From positions 8,123,501 to 8,187,500 of the forward strand of contig OZ014411.1 in the NCBI GenBank assembly GCA_963965975.1: DNA of 64,000 bases, read 5' to 3'. The translations under genes were made by a program, and so were the position numbers. Source of the stretch: Xestospongia bergquistia. Its lineage: Eukaryota > Porifera > Demospongiae > Haplosclerida > Petrosiidae. Numbering within the stretch: the stretch's first letter is position 1; every line of letters starts with the position of its first letter. The notes under the pieces are model-generated. The model did no database searches and was not told the origin of the DNA. It saw nothing but the letters and a program-made list of their open reading frames with translations. This document shows, piece after piece, positions 24,223 to 35,900 of the stretch.

Positions 24223-24770
24223 TTAACGTGGTTAGTCTGTCTGCTTTTCAAAAGACGATTTAATACATTAAACTACTTTTACAAGTTACGAATGCAATAA
24301 AACACTAGTGAATTAACGTCAATACATGCTAAAATCTTTTTTCCAATTCTGCCATTTCCAGATATCACAGGTATTAAATTTATTTGAGGAATTTCGTTAC
24401 ATGATGGTATTCATTTATCTTTTACATATCATGACAGGATATTTCGTATCAGTGCATGCTAAAGTTACAGCTATTATGAATAGTGTCAGTTAATAGACGT
24501 TAGTGTAATAGCTTCTTATTCTGACCATCATTTATACCTAATCATATTATCTATCTGATTGAAAAGAATAACAAATACTACAACTTCTAAACATAGATTT
24601 AAAGACCTAATAAATTATGTGCGTTTGTAAGTTTCTGTTGCAGTGCTTAGAGAAATTATTATCATGTCATAGTAGTGGGACTAAAATTTATATATAATTA
24701 TTTCAATCATTGATTCAATAATAGTAAAATTGAAAGAGTTCCTCAGGCACAGAATAGGTATAGCTGCTTC
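24223..24770. other. Spacer, nothing recognised
   Basis: Upstream side of MABP copy 3. No gene, RNA or repeat is supported. Confidence 0.4.
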
Positions 24771-25050
24771 ATTGTAATTTGTTGTCTTGATACAGTACTG
24801 AATGCCACCTCTTCCAATTCAATCTCAACATAGATCACCTTTGTTAACTCAGCTTGTCAAACGACTTATTACAGTTAACTTTGACTAACTTTGGAATCCT
24901 GATCATCAACCATTATTTGCAGCATCTGTGTATTCCCAAGCATTACAAGATGGAATGTTAATAATTCCAATTCTTCCATCGACATCTATTTACACAATTA
25001 TATCTTCTGTTCCTCTAACCACCATACATTGCTGACAAGGCATTATGGCT
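24770..25050 (-). pseudogene. HSPA12 exon 3 relic
   Basis: The DNA aligns, with stops and indels, to about 29520-29830 of the HSPA12-like gene A. Shared landmarks on the plus strand are ttgatacagtactgaatgcc (gene A: ttgatgcagtaccgaatgct), the cctgatcatcaaccattatt block, the caagcattac(c)agatggaatg block, and the gttcctc.accaccata block that encodes the VDIGGGTVD ATP-binding loop. Only this central exon piece survives. Confidence 0.7.
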
Positions 25051-25059
25051 TGTACATTT

Positions 25060-26270
25060 ATTAACTTGGAAAAGTTGCTTAAATACTTATAGCGCTATAA
25101 CTGCAGGTTTCTTTCTTTAAATTTCAGAAGACTGACATATAGAACTGAAATCACAGCTATTTATATATAAATTGACAAAGTTCTACAAATTTCTAAGAGG
25201 CACAGTTCTAAAAAGTTTACAAATCAGCACTAGACAAAGTACAGAGTTTAGGAATAAACATAGACTTGTGACATCACTCGTGTTCCAGAAAAAATTTTAT
25301 ATTTCTTATACAGTTATAGTGAGTAGATTACAAGACAATAATTAATTTTGTACTGGTTTACAATTAGTTTACACAACTCAGATAGACTGCTTATACATTA
25401 TCTGAACCTCTGATTAATTCAAATTAAACCTTGTAGTTTTTGAAGATTATTGACCACCTTATAATTCAACTGTTTACAAACTTAGGCTTGTCAATTTATC
25501 AAAATGGTTGATGGTCAGCATGTAATGTAAATTTGTTGTCATTGACATAGAACATGAATGTACTGATTTCCCAGATAACAGGTAAACATTCCTTTTCTAG
25601 TCTTGAGTAATTATGTTCACTGTCTACTAGTTTTTTACTATCAAAACTGATGGAGAAATGTTTCTTGTCATGTTATTGCAGAAAAATAGCTTTAATGCAA
25701 AGCTTCAACTTTTACTTCCTCTAATTGGTGTACAAAGGCAGAGAAAGGGGAAATAGAGTAAATGCTCCAGTGGCAAGTTGTTGTTGGATGACATGATCTC
25801 TCCTAAAACCCGAGAGGTCTAGGGAATTTTCCTCAAAAAAATTTCATAGTTGAAGACTAAGAATGGAATATTTGTGGGGAAGGGTCCCATTTTTGACCAT
25901 TAGAAGAGTCACTTGCATGTTCTATAGTAGGACAGAATCAACCCAGGGCTGGCTGCCTGGGATGACTGCCAGAACTTGGACAATGATTATTAACGAGTAC
26001 TATGGATTCTTGGAGGACTATTTTTAGGGGGTGTCTAGCAGTGACAAATATCACAGACAACATGAGTAGCAAAAGCTGACTGTTGTGTTGAGACCGACCA
26101 TCAACCATTTCTAATCATATGATTATCCTTTAATTAATACAATTATACATTCTATTTTATGCATGTCTAACATGAAACCAGAAATCACCACTTTCATTTA
26201 CAATGGCTACCAAGACCACCAAAGATGAACACAGAGAGATTAATCCTAATTAATTTTAGAAGCTGAAGTA
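25060..26270. other. Spacer, nothing recognised
   Basis: No ORF, RNA gene or clear repeat could be supported. Confidence 0.4.
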
Positions 26271-26284
26271 AATGCTTCATATGG

Positions 26285-27110
26285 TAAAAAGAGTCATAGA
26301 TATTGGAGGTAGTAGTACTGTAAATATCACAGTAAAAGATTCAACAGCTAATAAACTACTTACATAAATTGAAAATGCTGTGGCTATTAAATCATTCTCA
26401 AAAAAATTGTTGGGTTTGGAGGTCATTAAAGTAGATACTCAGACATGTTAAACTTTTGTTTCCTAAATTTGAAAAGCAAAAGAAGTTGACAAGTACAAAC
26501 CTGTAACAACAGCTGCTGATCATCGACTTTCCGTTGTCTTTTGTTTATTATTTTGGTTATAATATTATAGCAAGAGTGTGGAATGGAGGGAGTAGAATTT
26601 GAAGACAATGACTTGTGCATTAACTATGGTCACATGGAAAAGAGTTTAACCAATAATTGATGTCTTTGACTGCTTTTAAGGAACAAGAAGAGTTAATACT
26701 TATACAAGTAAATAAAAATTTATGAAAAAAGAGATAAATGTAGAAATGACTAATATCAGTCTAATACAAAGGGTGCAAACAAGATTATAAGGATAGCAAT
26801 TGCATCATTGGAACTTGGAATAGTTCCATCAACAAAGAGGTTCTCTAGAATACAAACAGAAAGTTGTGATGACACTTATTTCATTACATCATAGGTAGGA
26901 TTACAGTCATTAGCTTATCAATACCTACGGCACTGCTATCATCTGCCTAATACCTTGTTGGTGGATTTATTGGATGCCAGTACATTCATAAAATGTTAAA
27001 AGAAGTCATAAGCCAGTATTATAGAGTACTTTATGACAAAATTATTTGCCCTTTCCAAACTTCTAATTGCTACTGGAACAGTAGTTGTGTAAAAAATCAT
27101 GTGCTAATTA
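26285..27110 (+). pseudogene. HSPA12-like relic in plus orientation
   Basis: At about 26285-26345 the plus strand reads VIDIGGSSTVNITVKDST, a degraded form of the phosphate-binding loop VIDIGGGTVDITV. At about 26965-27060 it reads GFIGCQYIHKMLKEV, matching the adenosine-binding segment GGFGGCKYIFERLKDD, and then RVLYDKIICPFQTSNCYW. The distance and order fit HSPA12 exon 3, but many stops intervene. The 27000-27060 tail also resembles the relics in tandem units 2 and 3, so they probably share one source. Confidence 0.6.
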
Positions 27111-27119
27111 TTTAAAGAA

Positions 27120-27384
27120 CCTTGTAAAAGCGATGCCAAATGTGGAATGAACGCATATTAAGGAAAAGAGCGTGATGAATATTATTAGTTTTGTAACAAA
27201 GAAGAACAAATTACAAATTATTTTGTGTTTTCTTTCCAAAAGGCCAGCTAGCAAATTTTTACGAGATATTTCTCAACTGCTATACTTCCTGCTTACTAGG
27301 ACTCAATTGCTATGTCCATTACATCACATAGCCACTGTTTGAAATGTATGGAATTAATCATTGATAAACCTATCTCTCTCACTC

Positions 27385-27440
<56 letters not shown>

Positions 27441-28560
27441 AATATCCTTATAATTTTTTGAAGACAAAACATGCTCCTGGTGTTGTTTTGGATCTAGCAA
27501 TACACATATACAGGCTGAAGCCAGGTATTGTATAAATGGTGAGAAGTCAAAACTTGTTGCACAAATATCGATTTTTGAAAATACTAACGTTTTATAAATG
27601 TATTTGTTGATTGTGAATATTGATATCATTTTTCTGTTGGTTTGTCTATCAGATTGGAAATACCAGTTAACAAATAATAGTCAGTAATGAATACAGACTG
27701 CCCACAATAACAAATTTGTTATATTACAGAGTTTTAGACAATGATAAGTGATGTCATTCAGTGCGACATTCATCATGGTTAATTGCTATATGTAAAACTA
27801 TAATCAATGTGATAGCTTTCGCAGCAAATAGTTACTTGATTAGGCGACTAAGCCAACTCTCCCAAAAGGGTGAACACATTCCTATCAGCAAGATGTAACC
27901 ATTTAATGGCCTTGTAGAAATTATTGGTGCCATAATAATTTGAAGGACTGCATGTGTGCACCATGGTAATATGAAATTGTCTGTGCATGTCTTCTTACTC
28001 ACTGCCTTTATTACTGGCAAAGCTATGTTTTGAAACTGTAAAACTGATGAAATTACTATTTTTAACCAGTATTATTATCAATTTCCACAAAAAAGGTTGC
28101 TAAGGTTGAATGCCATTACTGCCTGGCAAAAGTTAGGAATGGCTGGGTTGAACTCCCCCCTACCCCCCTTTTTTTACCTCTATGTACATGTGCTTTTACT
28201 TATCTCTACTAGTGACAATGTTAACTATAAGTGATAGTAAAGTATTAACATTCAAAGTTATCATGATGTTGGCATATAAAAACTTGATTTGTATCAGATT
28301 TTATTACTATATAACAAGGGCTCATAATGCTGACCAAACACTTATCCACTGTTAAGGTTCTGTCTTTTCAAAACTCAAGTTATAATTTCATCCAGGTGAG
28401 ACATTATAATCTTTTGTATATATATACAATATTATATAATATTACATTATTAATATAAATCTGATATATAGATAATTGCATCTAATTTACTAATTCAATG
28501 TTGCAAGTTGAAAAGCGTCTAGAATATCCAAAAATGTAATAGTATGGTAAATAACAATAA
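27120..28560. other. Non-coding stretch with a microsatellite
   Basis: Apart from the CT/AT microsatellite at 27371-27440 I see nothing that can be named. The apparent reading frames here are repeat-driven or lack family features. Confidence 0.4.
27371..27440. repeat. (CT)n-(AT)n compound microsatellite
   Basis: An uninterrupted run of TC dinucleotides is followed by TA dinucleotides. Confidence 0.9.
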
Positions 28561-28659
28561 ATTATGTGGTAATCTTATTTTTTTATTCAAAAAAGATTAA
28601 AGAATCTAAAACAATTGTTAGAATTGTCATTACATAACTTTATGATTAGTTCAAACATA

Positions 28660-31024
28660 TCAAAATTGTGAGGACAAAAAATCACATACAGTATGAACTT
28701 CATTGCCAGTAAAGATATTCCTAGCTTTAGTTTTAATTTCAGTACCTGAAAAGTCCATTATGACTTCTACAGTACGTTTATCATTAGGAACAGTCTCTTC
28801 ATGTGGCACGTCAATCACCAGCTCACCAATTTTTGTAACATTTTTTTGACCGTGTTTATCAATAATATATTGTACCCCGGTATATGGAGTGGTAAAGATA
28901 TTTACTTTAACTTGTGTTTTCTGTTCATCTGCTGGCGAAAGTTCGCTAGATGTGAATACTTCATCACTTCTGGCAAGTTCTCCTTTTTGAAGGAATACTT
29001 TAAACACATTTTTACATCTTACACTTCCATGATCTCCTCTTTGAATTTTATAATGTGGATCATGCTTTCCTTCCTTGAAAGTAGGAGAAATTCCAATACC
29101 ATATGTTGCATCAGCTCTTCTTGCTTTTATTAACGAAGGATTCTGCCTCCACATGACTGCACCAGTTGCAATGGCGAGGCTTGGTGCTGTTGGGACCTTA
29201 AGATCAAAGGCATTCAGAGGAAATCCTTCAATCAGAGCTGCTTTCAATTTCTCGTGAACGTATTTGCTTCCTCCAAACCCACCAACAAGATAGATCACAT
29301 CTACTTTACATTCAATTGATTTCAAAGCATCTATAGTGCAGTCAATTATGCCAGCAATTGATTTACTAAAAAGTCTCTCTTCAACTGTTTCTACTTTGAT
29401 GTAGAGTGAGTCATCATCAAACTCAACACCAGGAATTAATGCTGTTTGTTTCTCAAGTAAAGTGGGTGTATAAAACTGCAAAAAATCTTTAGGAAGTGCA
29501 ATAGATATTTCCGCCATTGGATTCTGTTGCCTTGATGCAGTACCGAATGCTACCTTTTCTGACTCAAACTCAACATAGATCAGTTTTGTTAATACGGCAC
29601 GTCGGGTGGCTTTTACAGTTAAATCAGATGTATTTAAAAATCTCGAGAAATCCTGATCACCAACTATTGATTGTAGCATCTGTGAAAACTGTTCATTAAC
29701 TTGTGTGCCTCCCCAAGCATTACCAGATGGAATGTTGATGACTTCAATGCCTCCATCAACCTCCATTTGTGCAGTTATATCTACTGTTCCTCCACCAACA
29801 TCAACCACCATATACCGCTGACAAGGGGCTGATGGCTTGCCTTGTTTTTTTAACTCCTGTTGCGTTATTACTTGACTATAAATTGCTGCTGCTTCTGGTT
29901 CAAGTGCTAAATGAAGATTTGCAGCATTTACTTCATTGGGAAGGTTTAATGTACTTTCACCAACAGGCGTTAATAATGTGATTCCTTCTTCTCCAGATAA
30001 TATACCACTCTAAGAAACATAAAAATATTGTTCATACCTCCCATTTACAAAGAAAGTAATACTGTTATGTTATAACAATAATAAAAATGTGTGTGTTTAT
30101 TGCATAAATATCTGCACATTCTTGTAATCTGATTTACTCCATAGAAGGAGGGGGAAAACATGAATGTTGTTATACATATAACAGCTTGGGACTCTCCCAA
30201 AATAGTTGCTGACCATGTAATGTTTCCTATAACAACATACCTTTCAATCACAAATGACCTTAACCTATATAGCTAATTTACATATGTAAGATGACTGTAA
30301 CTAAATAATATGTGGACATGTTTAATGGTTTATCTTATCTAACAAGATAGGAAGTCTTACTAAATAAGCAGCTTCTCTCATCATTCTCTTCCCTCGTGCA
30401 TCCCATATGGCAGGTACAGTGATGACCCAATCGAAATCAGTGGTCTTGAGTGGTTTCCATGTACGAGAAAGATGGTCAATTAGCCGGTGTGCAAGTTCCT
30501 TTATGATGAAAGCGATTACCTCTACAAGATAGAATTGTAATCCATTAATTGATTCAACTACAGTTTCTCGATTTAGAACCTAATAAAAAAAAATCGTTAT
30601 CACAGCTGTAGTAATTGTTTATTGATACCTTTTCTTTCTTTAACAACATTTTGATTCGTTCAAAGTAAACATAATTCAATTTATCCTTATTTCTTAGTCG
30701 AAAATAAGTATTCTGAGCATTACTTCCAATGTCACAAACTCTTAGAGTATCAGGTTTTTCTTTGAATAGTAAAATACTATTGGAAACTCTACGGTCCACT
30801 CCTTTATCAAGCGGTAGTGTGTTTACGTCTTTATAGTGAAGAGTTGTATAAGCTAGTGAAACATACGTCGTTCCGAAGTCAATAGCTGCTATATTGCCCT
30901 TTGTAGCACAGTCATCAGTGTACGGGCGAGGTATTCTCTTCGCTCTACTAAGAGGTTCGAGTGCTTGTCTTACTACATAAAGGTCAGTATCAGAGAATCT
31001 CTTATACACATCTTTAGACGCCAT
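28660..31024 (-). CDS. HSPA12-like Hsp70-family ATPase A
   Basis: Three exons: 31024-30629, 30579-30361 (219 nt), 30009-28660. Introns are 49 and 351 bp, both phase 0 and GT-AG. The 654-residue product is near the usual HSPA12 length. Visible motifs: AAIDFGTTYVSLAY (phosphate 1), FDWVITVPAIWDARGKRMMR (exon 2), VVDVGGGTVDIT (phosphate 2), VIYLVGGFGGSKYV (adenosine loop), RRADATYGIGI, and C-terminal TVCDFLSSQF. HSPA12 proteins keep the actin-like ATPase fold but lack a standard Hsp70 substrate domain. The first ATG in frame is at 31024 (MASKDVYKRF). The frame is open back to about 31132 without an ATG, so an upstream exon is possible. It stands alone at the left edge of the cluster and is the most divergent of the four genes. 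Likely cytosolic. Confidence 0.85.
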
Positions 31025-31129
31025 CCAGGAATTTGCAGTGGGAGGGACTGACTTAAACCATCCTACTTGATTTAAAATTTTATTTTTATTAGGACCTTTA
31101 AAAACCAAAGAAAATCTAACTGAACCTTA

Positions 31130-32580
31130 AAAACTTAATAAAATTTAATAAAACTTTTTGATCCCTATGTTTGCAAATATAAGCTTTGGCACCTAATTAA
31201 ACCTGATGGACTTTTTGCTATATACATTGTATATGTATACGTGATGATTTGAACATTAGAAACAGGAAAGGATAAAAGATGAAATAGTATACACAGAGGA
31301 ATTAGCAAACTGAAACTATGAAATATTGTATAGCAGGTTGGACACTATGTACACCAGCCCACCTACTGTCCTAATATGAAATTTTTGAATAAAACACATG
31401 TTATTTTTATAAATTAAATAACTTTTTATGGAATGTGCTATGAACATTACAAAACTGTAATGAGAGTAAAATATCCTTAACTTTTAGTTCAGACTAATCC
31501 TATGTATTCACTGGCATCAGCTAGACTAACAAACACAAGAATAGCCAAGTTATTATTGAAAACGATTTCACTTTAGTCTTTCATTATAGTGAGTATGACT
31601 TTTTATTGTGTTAATTTATTCTGGCCAAGTTAAACGTCTCCGTAGTATGTTTACTGTTTTATTTTTGGCACCCATTGTGCATGTACAAGTCATGAACAGT
31701 TTTAAAATGTCTATTCATAGTTTGTGTGACCTTGTAGGCCACTTCAATGGCAACATGAGCTTATATGGCTTCGCTACATAGACACCAACTATTGACACAT
31801 TACTATATTACTTATTATTATTATTAATTATACTATATAGACAATACTGCTAATTTGAAACTATCAAAAATTGCTTGCAGACTTGTACTACGCTGTGTGT
31901 TGTACTATTTGAGTAATGTAGTACTTTAAAATGTAAAATTGAACAAGAAAGGCAAATTTATGAAAGAAAAACAAGAACCAAAGTTAACATTAATAGACTT
32001 TAGACCAAATACAACCACTTAATGAGACCTGGATATTTTGGTTTTGTAGCTCCTACTCTGTTACAGTAAATATGTTACTGGTTTATTGCGTATCACATTT
32101 TAATTTCATGTTTGCCTCCATTGTTTTACCAAAATATTTATTGATAATTTTATTGAAATAAGCCTACAAGATCCTACTCATTTTGTATAAAAATAAGAGA
32201 AAGTAACAATGTGTACTGACTACTGAATAATATAATTTAGCATTAAATACAAATCACTGTTATATAAGATTAAATAGCTTCTGTGTACAATACAATTCAC
32301 CATGGTATATCCATATACGCTGTAGTCTTTGTTCAAGTACTTCTCTATTTTATTATATCATACTAGTATTATAATTAACAAATAATTTATATATATATTT
32401 TGCTTAATTTACAGCTGCTTTCTTCTGAGAATTCTATGAAAATAATATGGTAAAATTTCCAAGTAATATGAGGTTTTGTACAACTAATTCTTGGTATAGT
32501 TATTACAGTGATGTGTCAGTAGTACCACTATTCCAAGAATTATGATAACTATAATAACATTGTATTGATAGGAACACGTC
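31130..32580. other. Intergenic region between HSPA12 A and the long coiled-coil gene
   Basis: This region separates two genes that diverge from it, so it should hold both promoters. I cannot name motifs. It is AT-rich with no supported ORF. Confidence 0.4.
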
Positions 32581-32581
32581 A

Positions 32582-32785
32582 ATGTACTATGTTAATACAA
32601 GTCTTCCTGGAAGTGTTTTTGTATATCAAGTCACGTGCCATTGCTTGGCTCGAAAGATCTATATAAATCATAATACTCATATGTTTGATCAGAGAGAAGA
32701 ATGGGACAAGTATGTTCAAGATTATGTAGATGCTTTTCAAGATCTTCTAGTAATGAGTAAGGAGTTGATCAATAATATATTTTAA
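32582..32785 (+). other. Possible 5' exon of the long coiled-coil gene
   Basis: A 67-codon frame contains a helical stretch from an internal ATG at 32681 (MFDQREEWDKYVQDYVDAFQ). It lies 150 bp before the first clear micro-exon of the gene at 32937 and in the same direction. Its candidate donors (CTA|gtaatg, ATGA|gtaagg) do not match the phase of that micro-exon. Another candidate start, ATGGTAAAATTTCC at about 32449 ending ATGAG|gttttg, does match phase 2. The true first exon is undecided. Confidence 0.25.
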
Positions 32786-32812
32786 AGATGATCATTATTT
32801 AAATAACTATAC

Positions 32813-32824
32813 ATGTATATATAT

Positions 32825-32877
<53 letters not shown>

Positions 32878-32880
32878 CAT
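32813..32880. repeat. (AT)n microsatellite
   Basis: A run of AT dinucleotides with one interruption, inside or just before the 5' part of the long coiled-coil gene. Confidence 0.9.
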
Positions 32881-32936
32881 ATATTAATCATTATAAAAGA
32901 ATGTTAATGTTATTTACTTACCTGTTCATTATTTAG

Positions 32937-35900
32937 AGGTTTGGAGAATTGTAAGGATGAAGATCTCTTAATAAGGTTAGTTTAAACAATAAATGAAGTT
33001 AAGAAGAAAAGGTGACCTTTTGCATATTATGCCACACAGAGTTCATAAGCAACAATTATTACAAACAGTCATTAACGATACAAATTATATAAATAGTAGA
33101 CACTACTAAGTCTTATTACTTACATATATGCAGTAAATAATTAACAGTGAAAATGTACTTTCATTTATGGATAGACAAAATCTATTGTATTATTTATAGG
33201 GTGTATTGTTGTTAACTATAACATTGCCAGCAATCATATACATTTATCTTAGGTCTAATAGGTCAAATGAAGATTTAAAGGAATTGTCAAGGTCAGAACT
33301 ACATAAACAATAAATATAATACTCATCTTGTTAACTCATAAGAGGTAACATAATCTTTCTTAACAAATCCTTTAGTAAATGTGACACATTAGAACTAGAA
33401 AAAGATGAGTTACTGAGGTAAGTCTTTGACAGATTCATTGAAATAATTTATTTACATAATTTTTTAAATATAACAATCTTCTATATTAGACCAATAGCTA
33501 GTTTTTTTATTTTTTTAGTTTTAAAATAAAGAAATGGTTAATTCTTAATGCAAAATATTAACTAAAATATAAAACAATTTTGTAATGTTTTTTGTATCAA
33601 ATATGATCATAAATATTTGAATAGAAAATAATGAATTGTTCAAGTCTGTTTTTTATAGAAATAAATACTCCTGTGTCCATATTTAAGCTATATTTACTAA
33701 TACCAAACGTTATTATTCGCTTTATAGCAAATGTAACATATTAACACAAGAAAAGAAAAGTATACAGGTGTAAACGTGTTTACTAGAGTTATGTCAACAA
33801 ATGTTCATTAGTAACCATAGAATCAAGCATATAGAACATGTCTATTTTATTCTATAATTAATCTTTCTTAACAATTCCTTTAGTAAATGTGAATCTTTAA
33901 AACAAGTGAAAGATGAGTTACAGAGGTAAGCTTGTCAAAAGCAAGGGAATGATTAGCTCTGCTTTTCATTGAAATAAGTAATCCTATGTCTTAGTTATTA
34001 AATAATACCAATTATTATTATTCTCTAGTAAATACGACGCATTAATACAAGAAAAAAGTCATTTACAGATGTAAGTGTGTTTGTAACAGTTAAGTCATTA
34101 GCAATTGTTCAACTATAACCATACAATCGAGGATATAAAGCATATCACTTTTTTTTTTTAATTAAGGATCATCAGTAAAATGAAGAATGAACATCAACAG
34201 TAAATAATTCTATTATGTAAGCTACTTTTTGATAAATATTAATTGTTTCAGGCAGAAAGAAATCATGGAAAAAGAACAAAACAAATTGCTGAGGTCAGTA
34301 AATTTTTTTCATAATGCTACTTATTGTGAAGAATTTGATAATCATTAATTGTACAACATAGGGAAAAAGAAAAATTGGAGGAAGAGAAAAAAGAGCTCTT
34401 AAGGTAAAACACACATTCTTTTGTTATATTATATAGACTCACATGTACCTTTTTAAATGTCAAAGTATACTTTTCAATTTTTTAGTGTAACATCAGCATC
34501 TTATCAAGCTAGAAAGTTATATGGTGATGTAACACCAGGTGACAAAACACATGAAAATGTAAAAGCAAATTTCACAATGTTCTTCAAGCGTTATGCTCGT
34601 TCTTTACCGAACATGAATAAACATATTGAAAAGGCCAAGTTGCAGAAAAGTCTTTCTCCTCTATTTCAGGTAAAAATATTGTAATACACTATCGATAATG
34701 TTATCTGTTTGTTGGTTAAATAGAAAACATTTAGTTATTGCTGTGACATAATCATTGGAATCTTATCAAATGAATTGAGGGAATTGTTAGATCCATCCTT
34801 AATTATAGATGGAGATGAAGCAGACATTAAAGTAAAAGAAAGACGTGAAGACATTAAAATGGCATATTCTCTTTTGCTTTATCATGCTAAAATTGACCAT
34901 AGAAAGATTTCTGGTGATATTGAATGTGAAGTATGTTGACAAATAATCACAGATATCTGTTAATATCCTCTTTCTGCATTGTAGATCCCACAATTGTTAA
35001 GATCATTGGTTGCTGAAACAGACATATCTTTACCTGATGATTTTTCATTAGAACTTGCTTCAACAGCTTTAGATATGGTAACTTTGATACCACCAATGAT
35101 CTCTAGTGAACCAACCACATACTCTGAAGAAAAACATGAGATCAAGCATTCTAACTGGGTAGTGAAAGAGATTCCTTATGAATTAGTGTATTATCGTCCT
35201 GTTCTATATTATGGGAGTCACGGAGCAGTAGCTGTTCAAGGTGCAGTAGGCAATCAAGAATGTAGTACAACTGTTCCTTCTGAAGGAAATCAAATTCAAG
35301 GTTTAGCAGCAAGTACTGAAGTAAAAAAGGATACCATGATTGCTGAATCTAGTCTTAATGAAGACAAAGATCAAGATACCACTCCAGGAACATCTAGTCC
35401 TGATATAGTAACAGCAAAAGATAGCTCTCACAGCACATCTGGTCCTATTGAAATGATGAAAGAGGATGTATCTAATGATAGACTTAGTGCTGATGAAGTG
35501 ACAGAACAAGATACCATTCATGGCATGTCAAGTCCTACAGAAGTATTAGAGCAAGAAACCAATCGTGGCATATTGAATCCTAATAAAGAGACAGAAGAAG
35601 ATACAACTCCCAGTACATTGGATCCTAACAAAGTGACAGAACAAGATACTTGTCATGAAACATCTAGTCCTAATGAAGCAACAAAAGAAGATGAAACTCT
35701 TGTTATATTTAGTGCTGATAAAGTGACAGAACAAGATGTCATTCCTGACACATCTAGTCCAATGGAAGTGACAAAAGATGATACCAATCATGACAAAATG
35801 AATCCTAATGAAGAGACAGAAGATGATACCATTCACAGCAAATTTGGTCCTAAGAAAGTGGCAGAACGAGATACCAATCATGGCACATCTAGTAGTAATG

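Noticed and set aside
27354-27629. 91-codon minus-strand frame ending in Arg/Glu/Ser repeats
   Set aside because: Its tail is translated (CT)n microsatellite and the rest shows no domain.
33728-33767. A further micro-exon of G1 (CAAATGTAACATATTAACAC...)
   Set aside because: Its 40-nt length breaks the phase-2 pattern, so it is probably a decayed exon and was left out of the model.
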